The notes beneath the pieces were generated by a model, which was not told where the DNA came from, searched no databases, and saw only the letters and a program-made list of their open reading frames with translations. Below, in pieces: positions 1-8,594 of a DNA stretch of 64,000 nucleotides. A program made the position numbers and the translations under genes. Numbering within the stretch: the stretch's first letter is position 1; each line of letters opens with the position of its first letter. This DNA comes from Duganella sp. CF458 (GTDB taxonomy: Bacteria > Pseudomonadota > Gammaproteobacteria > Burkholderiales > Burkholderiaceae_D): positions 124,001-188,000 of the forward strand of contig NZ_FOOF01000005.1 in the NCBI RefSeq assembly GCF_900113115.1, in the 5' to 3' direction.

Positions 1-1
1 A

Positions 2-1012
2 CTGGTCTTTTCGGACATCCTGATCCACCAGAACAGTCCTTTGCTGCTGCGCCAGCCAAAAGGTCTGGTGGCCGTGTCGGATTCGCCCATCACGCGTGAA
101 GAGCTGGAAGAGTTCTTTGAAGTGGTGGAGCCGAACTGGCGCGAACGCATCCAGGACCGCGCGTTCGACCGCGCCATCGACCTGCATACCGCACGCATCC
201 GTGCCAACTGCTTCAGCTTCCAGGGCAAGAAGCGCCTCGGTTGCGTGATTCGCCGCTTCCCGAAGGAACCGTTGCTGCTGTCCGGCCTGGGCCTGCGCCC
301 GTCCGAAGAGAAGTTCGCCCAGCTGTCGAGCGGCCTGGTGCTGATCATAGGCGATACCTGCCAGGGCAAGTCGACCACCATCGCATCGATGCTGGACGAT
401 ATCAATAAGAACCGTTCGGGCCACATCATCACCATTGAAGACCCGGTCGAGACCCTGATCCCGCAACGCAAATGCGTGATCACCCAGCGTGAAGTGGGCT
501 TTGACGGCGACGTCGAAACCTTCGACCTGGGCGCCAAAGATGCGCTGCGCGAACGTCCTGACGTGATCGTGATCGGCGAGATCCGCGATGCCGAGACCGC
601 GCACGAAGCGCTGGCGCTGGCCGAATCGGGTCCGCTGGTGCTGGCCTCCTTGCATGCACGCTCGACCGAACTGGGCCTGCAAAAGATGATCCGCCTGCTG
701 GGCAACACCGAACCGCAACGCCAGGCCCTGGCCCACGCGCTGCGCGGCGTGCTTTGCCAGGCGCTGATGCCGGCGATGGACGGCGACCGCTACTACCTGG
801 GCACCGAAAGCCTGACCGTCAATCCGGAAGTGGCGGCCGTGATCGAAAACGGCAACGTGGCCGACCTGCGCAATGTCATGGAGCACAAAACCGCACCAGG
901 CTGCTACACGATGAACGAATGCCTGCGCAAGCTGCTGGCCGAGAAAAAGGTCAGCATCGAAGACGCCCGCCACGCCACCACCGACCGCCTCGGCTTCGCC
1001 GACATGGCTTAA
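2..1012 (+). CDS. PilT/PilU-type secretion/pilus ATPase, 5' end outside window
   Basis: This is the C-terminal part (336 codons visible) of a hexameric ATPase of the type II secretion/type IV pilus/type IV secretion superfamily, which powers pilus retraction or assembly at the inner membrane. The frame is open from base 2, so the true start lies upstream. Visible motifs are a P-loop reading GDTCQGKST, an Asp box (ITIEDPVE), a Walker B region (DVIVIGEIRDAETA) and a His box (LASLHARST). The P-loop is unusual: PilT and PilU normally have G-x-TGSGKST, and here Cys-Gln replaces Gly-Ser, although the catalytic Lys is kept. No other pilus gene is visible, so which system it drives is unknown. Family assignment is firm; the PilT versus PilU choice is not. 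Confidence 0.82.
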   Translation: MVFSDILIHQNSPLLLRQPKGLVAVSDSPITREELEEFFEVVEPNWRERIQDRAFDRAIDLHTARIRANCFSFQGKKRLGCVIRRFPKEPLLLSGLGLRPSEEKFAQLSSGLVLIIGDTCQGKSTTIASMLDDINKNRSGHIITIEDPVETLIPQRKCVITQREVGFDGDVETFDLGAKDALRERPDVIVIGEIRDAETAHEALALAESGPLVLASLHARSTELGLQKMIRLLGNTEPQRQALAHALRGVLCQALMPAMDGDRYYLGTESLTVNPEVAAVIENGNVADLRNVMEHKTAPGCYTMNECLRKLLAEKKVSIEDARHATTDRLGFADMA

Positions 1013-1025
1013 GAATAGCCGAGCC

Positions 1026-1063
1026 CGTGTCCCACCTTGGGGTCACACCCGAAACGAGACACG
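1026..1063 (+). repeat. 38-bp dispersed palindromic repeat, copy A
   Basis: This is an imperfect 38-bp palindrome starting CGTGTCCCACCTTGGGG and ending GAGACACG. The first 25 bases recur inverted at 1102-1126 and again in direct orientation at 23771-23795. It lies between the ATPase gene and the cytochrome operon, outside any gene. It resembles REP-type intergenic elements. Confidence 0.8.
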
Positions 1064-1088
1064 GCCTCGACTGCAGCATGCATGAGCT

Positions 1089-1126
1089 CGTGTCCCGATT
1101 GGGGTGTGACCCCAAGGTGGGACACG
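1089..1126 (-). repeat. 38-bp dispersed palindromic repeat, copy B (inverted to copy A)
   Basis: Read on the minus strand, this copy matches copy A perfectly over its first 25 bases and ends GGGACACG. Copies A and B together form a large inverted pair (arms 1026-1050 and 1102-1126, 51 bases apart), which could fold into a long hairpin between the two convergent transcription units. Confidence 0.8.
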
Positions 1127-1144
1127 AACTGAGCTGAACCGGAA

Positions 1145-2428
1145 TTATTCCAGGGGCACATTGCGGTAGCGGTTCACCGTCGTGCTTTCTACCGGTGGGG
1201 CGTTGTTGCCCCATGCGGCGCGCAGGTAGGACACTACTTGTGCTACTTCCACATCATTCAATGAATGGCTGAACGGTGGCATGCCGTATGGGCGCGGGTT
1301 GCCTGCCGTTCCGGGGGCGAAGCCGCCATTCAGCACAAGGCGGATCGGATTCACCGCTTCATCCATCGTCAGCGCGCGGTTGCCGGCCAGGGGCGGGTAA
1401 TGCGGGGCGATGCCTTCCCCATTTTTGCCGTGGCAGTCCAGGCATTGCTTGTTGTAGATCTTCGCGCCGGCAGCCAGCCAGGCTGCGGCTTCGGGTTCTT
1501 TCGAGCGTTCATACGGCTCGCGCTTGCCGCTTTCGTTCGGCAGCGATTTCAGGTACACGGCCATGGCGCGTGCATCCTCATCGCTCAGGTGCTGCAGGCT
1601 CTCGCGCACCACTTCCGCCATCGGGCCGAACACGGTCGCGCGCTGCGAGATGCCGGTCTTCAGCAGGTCGGTGATGTCTTTCACGTCCCAGTCACCCAGG
1701 CCTGCCTCGCGGTCGGATGTGAGCGAGGGGGCGTACCAGCCCAGCACGGGAATCAGGCCGCCTGACAAGCCTTTGTCGCTGGCGCCAAGCGCATTGCGTT
1801 CGCTGTGGCAAGCGATGCAATGGCCGGGGCCTTGCACCAGGTAGGCGCCGCGGTTCCATTCGGCCGATTTGCCGGCATCCGGCGCGTACACGGCGGGCTT
1901 GAAGTACAGGGCGCGCCACACCGCCAGCATGGCTTGCTGGTTGTACGGGAAGCGCAGCGTGTGCGGCGCGCTGGCCTGCTTGACCGGTGCGATGGTCTGG
2001 AAATAGGCGTACATCGCGTCCGAGTCGTCGCGCGTCATCGCCGTGTAGTTGGTGTACGGGAAAGCGGGGTAGAGCAGGCGCCCGTCCTTGGCTTTACCGT
2101 TATGCAAGGCGTTCCAGAAATCGTCGGCGCTCCAGTTGCCGATGCCGGTTTCCTGGTCGGCGGTGATGTTGGGCGAGATCACATTGCCGAACGGTGTTTG
2201 CAGGGCGCGCCCGCCGGCAAAAGCGGCGCCGCCGCGCGTAGTGTGGCAGGCCATGCAGTCGGCCGCCCTGGCAAGGTAGGCGCCACGCGCGACCTTCTCG
2301 GCGATCGGCATGGCTTTCGAGGCGGCGCTTGGTGCCGGGCCGGTATCGTGTTTGGGCCAGATGAAGGCTACCACTGCAATGACCAGCAGAAGCGGCACGG
2401 CGACGGCGATTTTCGTATTACGGTTCAT
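1145..2428 (-). CDS. Tri-haem membrane-anchored cytochrome c (alcohol/gluconate dehydrogenase cytochrome-subunit type)
   Basis: This is a 427-residue periplasmic electron-transfer protein with three haem c sites, CMACH (58-62), CIACH (204-208) and CLDCH (329-333). The order and size match the cytochrome subunits of membrane-bound alcohol, gluconate and aldehyde dehydrogenases (AdhB-like), which pass electrons to quinone or a terminal oxidase. An N-terminal hydrophobic segment (residues about 8-24) serves as signal or anchor. It starts with ATG, 12 bases after the preceding cytochrome gene, so the two form an operon. No dehydrogenase catalytic subunit lies beside it, so its electron donor cannot be named from this window. 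Confidence 0.88.
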   Translation of the reverse strand: MNRNTKIAVAVPLLLVIAVVAFIWPKHDTGPAPSAASKAMPIAEKVARGAYLARAADCMACHTTRGGAAFAGGRALQTPFGNVISPNITADQETGIGNWSADDFWNALHNGKAKDGRLLYPAFPYTNYTAMTRDDSDAMYAYFQTIAPVKQASAPHTLRFPYNQQAMLAVWRALYFKPAVYAPDAGKSAEWNRGAYLVQGPGHCIACHSERNALGASDKGLSGGLIPVLGWYAPSLTSDREAGLGDWDVKDITDLLKTGISQRATVFGPMAEVVRESLQHLSDEDARAMAVYLKSLPNESGKREPYERSKEPEAAAWLAAGAKIYNKQCLDCHGKNGEGIAPHYPPLAGNRALTMDEAVNPIRLVLNGGFAPGTAGNPRPYGMPPFSHSLNDVEVAQVVSYLRAAWGNNAPPVESTTVNRYRNVPLE

Positions 2429-2440
2429 GATCCGCTCTGG

Positions 2441-3133
2441 TTATTTCGGGACGCCGCCGCATTCCATCGGCAGCGGCTTGGGCAGGGAAGTCGCGGGACG
2501 TGCGCTCTGGTCGGCCGGTTGTGTGGCCAGCCAACCGGAGACGGCTGCGACATCGGATTCGCTCAGGCGGTTGGCCACGTCGGCCATGCAGTCGGGCGCG
2601 TGTGCCTTGCGCTTCTGGTTGCGCCAGGCGCCGAACTGCGCGTTGATGTAGTCGCGCGGCAGGCCAATCAGGCCGGGGATGGCGGGTGCGACGCCGGTCA
2701 TCGCGTCGCCATGGCAGGCTACGCAGGCCGGCACTTTGCGCGCCGGATCGCCCTGGTGCGCCAGCACGCGGCCTCGCTCGATCATTGGCGCCGTGGCGCT
2801 GGTGGCGGCCGGCGGCGGATAGGGGGCGTGCTGTTCGGAGAAGTACTGCGCGATCTCGCGCAGGTAGGCGTCCGGCAGTTGTTCGACCATATAAGTCATC
2901 ATCGGGTATTGGCGGCGGCCTTCCTTGAAGTTCAGGAGCTGGTTGTACAGGTAAGCTGCGGGCTTGCCGGCGATGCGCGGGAAGAAGGCGTCGCCTTGCT
3001 CATTGGCCTTGTGGCAGGTGATGCAGGCCGCGACGCGCTGCTCGACGGTGTCCGGCAAGCTGGCTGGCGCGGCCAGGGCGGTGGTGGCCACAAGCGCCGC
3101 GCTAGATGAGAGAATGCGGAGGAAGAGTCGCAT
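2441..3133 (-). CDS. Di-haem cytochrome c4-like protein
   Basis: This is a periplasmic di-haem cytochrome of 230 residues. It has a signal peptide (MRLFLRILSSSAALVATTALA) and two haem-binding sites, CITCH (37-41) and CVACH (137-141), one in each half, as in the cytochrome c4 family of soluble electron carriers. I chose the ATG at 3133 because the signal peptide begins there; an in-frame TTG at 3163 would add ten polar residues in front of it. It is the first gene of a two-gene operon with the tri-haem cytochrome downstream. It is divergent from the MocR-type regulator, with 91 bases between starts, so that regulator could control it, though nothing proves this. Confidence 0.86.
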   Translation of the reverse strand: MRLFLRILSSSAALVATTALAAPASLPDTVEQRVAACITCHKANEQGDAFFPRIAGKPAAYLYNQLLNFKEGRRQYPMMTYMVEQLPDAYLREIAQYFSEQHAPYPPPAATSATAPMIERGRVLAHQGDPARKVPACVACHGDAMTGVAPAIPGLIGLPRDYINAQFGAWRNQKRKAHAPDCMADVANRLSESDVAAVSGWLATQPADQSARPATSLPKPLPMECGGVPK

Positions 3134-3224
3134 GATGAATCCGTTTTTCTTGTGATGGGTCAAGGATACGCCTGCGAGGCAGAGAATAACAGGCTCAGAA
3201 TGGCCGCGGAAAGAGGGTATCAGT

Positions 3225-4634
3225 TTGAAGCTTTACGAGGCGCTAGCCGACGAATTGGCGGAGTTGATGGCGTCCGGCGTGTTGCGGCCGGGCGAGAAAC
3301 TGCCTTCGGTGCGGCAGCAGCAGGAGCGCCGTGGCGTCAGCCCGTCCACGGTGTTCCAGGCGTATTACCAGCTCGAGGCGCGCGGCTTGATCGAGTCGCG
3401 TCCGCGCTCGGGCTATTACGTGGCCGCGCGGCGCTTTGCCGCCACGCCGGAACCGGAGGTGTCGCGTCCGGATGCGGCCTCCACGCTGGTCGACGTCAGT
3501 GAACTGGTGTTCCAGGTGCTGGAGGCCAGCCGGGCGCCGGGCAATGTGCCGCTCGGATCAGCCTTCCCCAGCCCTTTCTTGTTCCCGCTCGATAAGCTGG
3601 GCCGCGCGGTCACGGCCAGCATGCGCCATATCGACCCATGGAGCACGATTGCCGACCTGCCGCCGGGGAATGCGGAGCTGCGGCGACAGATCGCCTTGCG
3701 CTACCAACTGGATGGCCTGCAGGTGTCGCCGGACGATATCGTCATCACCAATGGTGCGCTGGAAGCCTTGAACCTGTGCCTGCAGGCGGTGGTGCGGCCG
3801 GGCGACACGGTACTGGTGGAGTCGCCGAGCTTTTACGCGGCCTTGCAGGCGCTGGAGCGCATCGGTTTGAAAGCGGTCGAGGTGGCGACGCATCCGCGCG
3901 AGGGGATCGACCTGGGCGCATTGTCGATGGCGATTGCGCAGCACAAGCCTGCTGCGTGCTGGCTGATGACGAGCTTCCAGAATCCGCTGGGCAGCCTGAT
4001 GCCGCCAGAGAAAAAGCAGGCCTTGGTCGAGTTGTTGGCGGCGCACGAAGTGCCGTTGATCGAGGACGATGTGTATGGCGAGCTGTATTTCGGTGCGCAG
4101 CGGCCGGCGCTGGCCAAGCGTTTCGACAGCAAGGGCATTGTCATGCATTGCAGCTCGTTTTCAAAGTGCCTGGCGCCGGGATTCCGTGTCGGTTGGGCGG
4201 CGGCGGGGCGTTTTGCGCGGCAGGTGGAGCGGCTCAAATTGACCACCAGCCTGGCGGCGGCAATGCCATCACAGCTGGCGCTGGCGGCGTACCTGGGGCA
4301 GGGCGGATACGAGCGGCATTTGCGGCAGCTGCGCAGTGCGTTGGCGGGGCAGCAGCAACAGATGCTGGCGGCGATTGCGGCGCACTTCCCGCACGGGACG
4401 CGGGTGACGCAGCCGCAGGGCGGTTATTTCCTCTGGGTGGTGTTGCCGGAGTCGGTTGATGCGCTGGAGTTGCACCGGCAGGCGTTGGCGCTGGGGATCA
4501 GCATTGCGCCGGGGCCGATGTTCAGTGCGAAGCGGGCGTTTCGCAATTGTATCCGGCTCAATTACGGGCACGCCTGGGATGAGCGGCAGGCGAGCGCGCT
4601 TGCTACGCTGGGGATGCTGGCTTGCCGATCCTAG
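3225..4634 (+). CDS. MocR-type transcriptional regulator (GntR winged helix plus aminotransferase-like PLP domain)
   Basis: This is a 469-residue MocR/PdxR-family regulator. Residues about 1-70 form a GntR winged helix (LRPGEKLPSVRQ followed by SPSTVFQAYYQLEARG). Residues about 110-460 form a fold-type I aminotransferase domain with the PLP lysine at K314 in the context SSFSKC. Such proteins use PLP or an amino-acid adduct as the signal and usually act on a neighbouring gene. The start is TTG at 3225, preceded by GAGG at good spacing. It diverges from the cytochrome operon, and its last 32 bases overlap the convergent exonuclease gene. The target is unknown. A plain aminotransferase is excluded by the N-terminal DNA-binding domain. 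Confidence 0.88.
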   Translation: MKLYEALADELAELMASGVLRPGEKLPSVRQQQERRGVSPSTVFQAYYQLEARGLIESRPRSGYYVAARRFAATPEPEVSRPDAASTLVDVSELVFQVLEASRAPGNVPLGSAFPSPFLFPLDKLGRAVTASMRHIDPWSTIADLPPGNAELRRQIALRYQLDGLQVSPDDIVITNGALEALNLCLQAVVRPGDTVLVESPSFYAALQALERIGLKAVEVATHPREGIDLGALSMAIAQHKPAACWLMTSFQNPLGSLMPPEKKQALVELLAAHEVPLIEDDVYGELYFGAQRPALAKRFDSKGIVMHCSSFSKCLAPGFRVGWAAAGRFARQVERLKLTTSLAAAMPSQLALAAYLGQGGYERHLRQLRSALAGQQQQMLAAIAAHFPHGTRVTQPQGGYFLWVVLPESVDALELHRQALALGISIAPGPMFSAKRAFRNCIRLNYGHAWDERQASALATLGMLACRS

Positions 4635-5253
4635 GGCGTTTGGGCGGCTTGATCGGGGGCAGCACGTTGCCGATGCCGATCCAGTGGCGGTACACGCGCA
4701 GCGCTACTTGCGCATCGTCGGCTGCGTAGAGAATCTGTTTTTCGTTCAGCCGCGGCGTGGCCCAGTTGGTGGTCGAGATCTTCTTCGACTTGGTCAACGC
4801 CTGCCCGAAATACTTGGCAACAGCGCTCTTGGCGCCCAAGTCGTTCTTCTGTCCCGGCACGCGCAGTACCACGCCCAGGTCAACCACTTTCAACGGCTCG
4901 ATCCCTAGCTTGGCGCGCACGCGCTTGACGTCGTCGGACAGGCCGAAGCCGATTTTCAGCGTCAGGTCGGATTCCAGAATGGCCTTGACCGCCGCGAGGT
5001 GGGGGAATGCATCGCCTACCTGGAACAGCCAGGCCTTCCGGTCGTCGGCAAACTGGATCAGGTGCGGGCCATCCGAGCTCTCGCCCTTGACGAAAGTGGG
5101 CTTGGATTCGGTGTCGAATCCGATAGCGTCCGCCGCCAGCAAGGCCGCTTTCGCAGCCTCCGCATCGGCGGCGGTTTTCACGAGCCTGACGTCAGCCAGC
5201 CGGATGCCTTCATAGGGAGGCAGCCCGGTGATGGCTTCTGGCGCGTCGCTCAT
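4603..5253 (-). CDS. 3'-5' exonuclease of the RNase D/DEDDy family
   Basis: This is a 216-residue single-domain 3'-5' exonuclease of the DnaQ-like superfamily. The DxE motif is at residues 47-49 (GFDTES), a middle Asp follows in the GLSDDVKR segment, and a Y-x-x-x-D motif appears in LYAADDAQV. This gives the DEDDy set of metal-binding residues. It lacks the HRDC domains of full RNase D, so the substrate (RNA or DNA) cannot be stated. Its ATG overlaps the stop of the ProQ-like gene by one base (TAATG), which implies translational coupling with an RNA chaperone and weakly favours an RNA role. The 3' end overlaps the convergent MocR gene. Confidence 0.8.
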   Translation of the reverse strand: MSDAPEAITGLPPYEGIRLADVRLVKTAADAEAAKAALLAADAIGFDTESKPTFVKGESSDGPHLIQFADDRKAWLFQVGDAFPHLAAVKAILESDLTLKIGFGLSDDVKRVRAKLGIEPLKVVDLGVVLRVPGQKNDLGAKSAVAKYFGQALTKSKKISTTNWATPRLNEKQILYAADDAQVALRVYRHWIGIGNVLPPIKPPKRPRIGKPASPA

Positions 5254-5729
5254 TACTTCTTGGAGAATTTGGCGGTCAGCGCCTGCAGCTTCTCCGTGCG
5301 GCGGCGATCGGCCTCTTCGGCGGCGGCAGCTTCGCGTTCGGCGGCACGTTCGGCCTTGCGGCGATCCACTTCTTTCTTGTAGCGTTCCGCCAGGGTTTCC
5401 TTGGCGTGCTTGCGATGTTCGTCGGTGACTTCGGCGCCCGAGCTGCCATCCAGGTTGTAGCGGACAGTGGCTTTCTCCATCACGCGCAGGTAGCGCTGCG
5501 ACGAAGTGTGGATGCCCAGGGCCGCGCGCATCAGCTTGCGGTTCAGCTCCGGCATTGCGGCGATGAGCTGTTTGTCGATGCCGATCGACAGCGGCAGGCT
5601 GTCGCGGAACGGGGCGTACTGTTGCTGCAATTGCTTGAGCAGCGCGCGTGCGGAATTGGGAGCGGCAGGTGCGGCGGCTTGGCCTTCGGCCGGCTGCTGT
5701 GGGGTAGTGCTAGTGTTCATCGACTTCAT
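5253..5729 (-). CDS. ProQ/FinO-domain RNA chaperone
   Basis: This is a 158-residue protein with a ProQ/FinO domain at about residues 25-120. Its hallmarks are LPLSIGIDKQL, an Arg/Lys-rich HTSSQRYLRVM segment and the YNLDG turn. The C-terminus (about 120-158) is a highly charged coiled-coil-like Arg/Glu/Ala tail. ProQ/FinO proteins bind structured RNAs and terminator hairpins and affect sRNA-mRNA pairing and stability. The N-terminus is Ala/Pro/Gln-rich and low in complexity. Two in-frame ATGs (5729, 5720) are possible starts. It is divergent from the rpoD leader region, which itself holds an RNA-hairpin candidate, and is coupled to the downstream exonuclease. Confidence 0.88.
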   Translation of the reverse strand: MKSMNTSTTPQQPAEGQAAAPAAPNSARALLKQLQQQYAPFRDSLPLSIGIDKQLIAAMPELNRKLMRAALGIHTSSQRYLRVMEKATVRYNLDGSSGAEVTDEHRKHAKETLAERYKKEVDRRKAERAAEREAAAAEEADRRRTEKLQALTAKFSKK

Positions 5730-5843
5730 AGGTTACTCAAGAGCCGCCAGCATACCACGACGCAGGTCCAGGGCGCATTGTGTTTTCGCTCATGATGTGG
5801 TTTTGATATCGAATTAATGGGTGCAGTCCGGTCCGAAACCTTG

Positions 5844-5849
5844 TATAAT
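5844..5849 (+). promoter_or_regulatory. Candidate sigma-70 promoter -10 upstream of the rpoD leader
   Basis: A perfect TATAAT lies at 5844-5849, about 230 bases before rpoD. No good -35 box stands 16-18 bases upstream. Transcription would begin near 5856 and run into the hairpin region described next. Confidence 0.5.
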
Positions 5850-5855
5850 GGCAGA

Positions 5856-6004
5856 CGCGCCAAATGCAGTACGGTGCGAATTCAGTTTGGTAAAGAGTTT
5901 TCGGCCGGGGCCGCGCCGCCCTGTGAAGTCCAGTTCCAGGGCATGTGCCCTCTCTAATCACTGAATCATCGGAATCGAGCCCGGTCAAGCGGGCTTTTTC
6001 TTTT
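5856..6004 (+). ncRNA. Candidate structured leader RNA or sRNA ahead of rpoD
   Basis: The 350-base gap between the ProQ-like gene and rpoD has no convincing ORF but shows RNA-like structure. An outer stem pairs 5880-5886 (ATTCAGT) with 5960-5966 (ACTGAAT). An apical stem pairs 5918-5923 (GCCCTG) with 5937-5942 (CAGGGC). An intrinsic terminator follows at 5978-6004. A TATAAT stands upstream. The transcript would be about 150 nt. It could be an independent sRNA or an attenuating rpoD leader. I do not recognise it as a named RNA family. Confidence 0.4.
5978..6004 (+). terminator. Intrinsic terminator within the rpoD upstream region
   Basis: A 6-bp stem AGCCCG/CGGGCT (5978-5983 with 5990-5995) with a six-base loop is followed by a T-rich run broken by one C. 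It lies 75 bases before the rpoD ATG in the same orientation, so rpoD must be read from a promoter downstream of it or by read-through. Confidence 0.65.
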
Positions 6005-6079
6005 CCCGATTATCCCTGAACCCGGGCCATCGCGAGCCTTCGATAAGTGTACTTTTGGGTGCGCTGAGAGAGATATTGA

Positions 6080-8548
6080 ATGACCAAACCTAAGACCCTG
6101 ACGTTGTCCGCCAAGAAGTCCACTGGCTCCTCCACTACCAGCGCCTCGTTGGCCGTGCCAAAGACCAGCCTTTCGTATGTGATCGACAACGCTCAAGAGG
6201 AAGCAGGCAAAGTCACCGTAGTAAAGAAATCCCGCCGCCTGGCCGCCGTGCCGGTCGAGGAAGCGCCGCTGGAAGCCGTGGCCGACGAGGCGGTGGTGAA
6301 GACCCGTGCGCGCAAGACCGCTGCCGCCAAGCCGGTGTCGCTGGCAGTCGTCGCCGAGGAAGCGCCAGCCGCGGCGCCTGCAAAGCGCGGCCGCAAGCCC
6401 AAGGCTGCCGAACCTGCGCCGGTGACCGTGACTGCCGGCCCGGCCGCCGTGACTGAAGTGCGCGACGCCGCCGTGCTGGCATCGATCGACACCTCGGGCT
6501 ACCTGCTGCCGCAAGTGAAGGTACCAGGCCGTCGCGGCCGCAAACCAAGCGAATTCACGCCGGAAAACGATGAAGTGGCGGCACTGAACGCCGTGGAACG
6601 CGCCGAACTGAAGGCAGCGTCCAAGGCGCGCGAGCGCAAGGCCAAGGGTATCGACGCTTTCGGCATGACCGACGGCGCCAATGCGGAGGAACTGGAAAAG
6701 CGCCGCACCCAGTTCAAGAACCTGATCAACCTGGGCAAGGACCGCGGCTACCTGACTTACGCCGAGATCAACGACCACCTGCCGGAAAACATCGTCGATC
6801 CGGAAGCGATCGAAGGCATCATCGCGACCTTCAACGACATGGGCATCGCCGTCTACGAACGCGCGCCGGATGCGGAAGCGTTGCTGCTGTCCGATAACGT
6901 GCCGACCGCCGCCAGCGACGATGAGGTGGAAGCTGCCGCCGCCACCGCGCTGTCGACCGTCGATTCCGACTTCGGCCGCACCACCGACCCGGTCCGCATG
7001 TACATGCGTGAAATGGGCGCCGTGGCGCTGCTGACCCGCGAAGGGGAGATCGAGATCGCCAAGCGTATCGAAGGCGGCCTGCGCGACATGATCCAGGCGA
7101 TTTCCGCCTGCCCGACCACCATCTCCGAGATCCTGGCCCTGGCCGAGAAGATCGAAAAGGACGAGATGAAGGTGGATGACGTGGTGGACGGTTTTGTCGA
7201 CCTGAACGAAGACGCGCCGACTCCGGCGCCTTCCAAAGTCGCCGCCGCTACTGCCGACGAAGACGAGGAAGACGAAGAGCTGGACGAGGAGGAGGAAGAC
7301 GGCGACGTCAATGGCGGCGCTGCCGGCTATTCGACCGAGCAACTGGCGCAACTGAAGGAAGATGCGCTGGCCAAGTTCTCCCTGATCTCGAGCCAGTTCG
7401 ACAAGATGCGCAAGGCTGCTTACGGCAATGCCGCATATGTGAAGGCGCAGGACATCATCTCCAACGAGCTGCTGGGCATCCGCTTCACCGCGAAAGTGGT
7501 GGAAAAGCTGTGCGACACCCTGCGCGGCCAAATGGAGCAGGTGCGTTCGATCGAGCGCGCCGTGCTGGAACTGTGCGTGAACCGTTGCGGCATGCCGCGC
7601 GCGCACTTCATCAAGGTCTTCCCGGGCAATGAAACCGATCTGGATTGGGTGGACGGCGAAGTGGCAGCCGGCTATCCGTACAGCGCGGTGCTGGGCCGTA
7701 ACGTGCCTGCCATCAAGGAACTGCAGAACAAGATGATCGACCTGCAGGAGCGCGTGGCGCTGCCGCTGGCCGACCTGCGCAAGATCAACAAGCAGATGGC
7801 TGCCGGCGAAAAGCGCGCGCGTACCGCAAAGCGTGAAATGACCGTGGCCAACCTGCGCCTGGTGATTTCCATCGCGAAGAAGTACATCAACCGCGGCCTG
7901 CAGTTCCTGGACCTGATCCAGGAAGGCAATATCGGCCTGCTGAAAGCGGTCGACAAGTTCGAGTACCGCCGCGGCTACAAGTTCTCTACCTACGCGACCT
8001 GGTGGATCCGCCAGGCGATCACCCGTTCCATCGCGGACATGGCCCGTACCATCCGCGTGCCGGTGCACATGATCGAGACCATCAACAAGATGAACCGCAT
8101 TTCGCGCCAGATCATGCAGGAAACCGGCTCCGAGCCGGATATGGCAACCCTGGCGCAGAAGATGGAAATGCCGGAGTCCAAGGTGCGCGAGATCATGAAG
8201 ATTGCCAAGGAGCCGATTTCCATGGAAACCCCGATGGGCGAGGATGGCGATTCCCAGCTGGGCGATTTCATCGAAGACAACACCACGCTGGCGCCGCTGG
8301 ACGCCGCGCTGCACGCTTCGATGCGCAACGTGATCAAGGAAGTGCTGGACTCCCTGACCCCGCGCGAAGCCAAGGTGCTGCGCATGCGCTATGGCGTCGA
8401 AATGTCGAACGACCACACCCTGGAAGAAGTGGGCAAGCAGTTCGACGTGACCCGCGAACGTATCCGCCAGATCGAAGCCAAGGCAATGAGCAAGCTGCGC
8501 CAGCCTTCGCGTTCGGACAAGCTGAAGACATTCCTGACCGAGAAGTAA
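6080..8548 (+). CDS. rpoD: RNA polymerase primary sigma factor sigma-70
   Basis: This is the housekeeping sigma factor, 822 residues, which directs RNA polymerase to -10/-35 promoters. Regions 2.1-2.4 start near residue 590 ([19 protein letters not shown], then [13 protein letters not shown]). Region 4.2 near the C-terminus ([18 protein letters not shown]) is the -35 recognition helix-turn-helix. Compared with E. coli RpoD (613 residues), about 210 extra N-terminal residues are Ala/Lys/Pro-rich and resemble the basic tails of betaproteobacterial RpoD. An acidic Asp/Glu run sits near residues 393-412 in the non-conserved region. It starts with ATG. The gene stands alone, without the dnaG neighbour of E. 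coli, and is followed by a strong terminator. Confidence 0.97.
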   Translation: MTKPKTLTLSAKKSTGSSTTSASLAVPKTSLSYVIDNAQEEAGKVTVVKKSRRLAAVPVEEAPLEAVADEAVVKTRARKTAAAKPVSLAVVAEEAPAAAPAKRGRKPKAAEPAPVTVTAGPAAVTEVRDAAVLASIDTSGYLLPQVKVPGRRGRKPSEFTPENDEVAALNAVERAELKAASKARERKAKGIDAFGMTDGANAEELEKRRTQFKNLINLGKDRGYLTYAEINDHLPENIVDPEAIEGIIATFNDMGIAVYERAPDAEALLLSDNVPTAASDDEVEAAAATALSTVDSDFGRTTDPVRMYMREMGAVALLTREGEIEIAKRIEGGLRDMIQAISACPTTISEILALAEKIEKDEMKVDDVVDGFVDLNEDAPTPAPSKVAAATADEDEEDEELDEEEEDGDVNGGAAGYSTEQLAQLKEDALAKFSLISSQFDKMRKAAYGNAAYVKAQDIISNELLGIRFTAKVVEKLCDTLRGQMEQVRSIERAVLELCVNRCGMPRAHFIKVFPGNETDLDWVDGEVAAGYPYSAVLGRNVPAIKELQNKMIDLQERVALPLADLRKINKQMAAGEKRARTAKREMTVANLRLVISIAKKYINRGLQFLDLIQEGNIGLLKAVDKFEYRRGYKFSTYATWWIRQAITRSIADMARTIRVPVHMIETINKMNRISRQIMQETGSEPDMATLAQKMEMPESKVREIMKIAKEPISMETPMGEDGDSQLGDFIEDNTTLAPLDAALHASMRNVIKEVLDSLTPREAKVLRMRYGVEMSNDHTLEEVGKQFDVTRERIRQIEAKAMSKLRQPSRSDKLKTFLTEK

Positions 8549-8567
8549 TCGCTCGTCAGCAAGGAAG

Positions 8568-8594
8568 AAAGGAGGCCTCGGCCTCCTTTTTTTT
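8568..8594 (+). terminator. rpoD intrinsic terminator
   Basis: A stem GGAGGCC/GGCCTCC (8571-8577 with 8580-8586), extended by A-T pairs, is followed by eight T's. The A-rich left flank could also serve the convergent peptidase gene. Confidence 0.9.

Noticed and set aside
5856..6004. 6S RNA or SRP RNA as identity of the rpoD leader transcript
   Set aside because: The size is near that of 6S RNA, but I see neither the typical open central bubble nor the SRP apical loop signature, so no name is given.
5966..8416. Very long open frame antisense to rpoD (minus strand)
   Set aside because: It mirrors the GC-rich third-position bias of rpoD. Its His/Gln/Val-rich translation has no domain and no credible start context.
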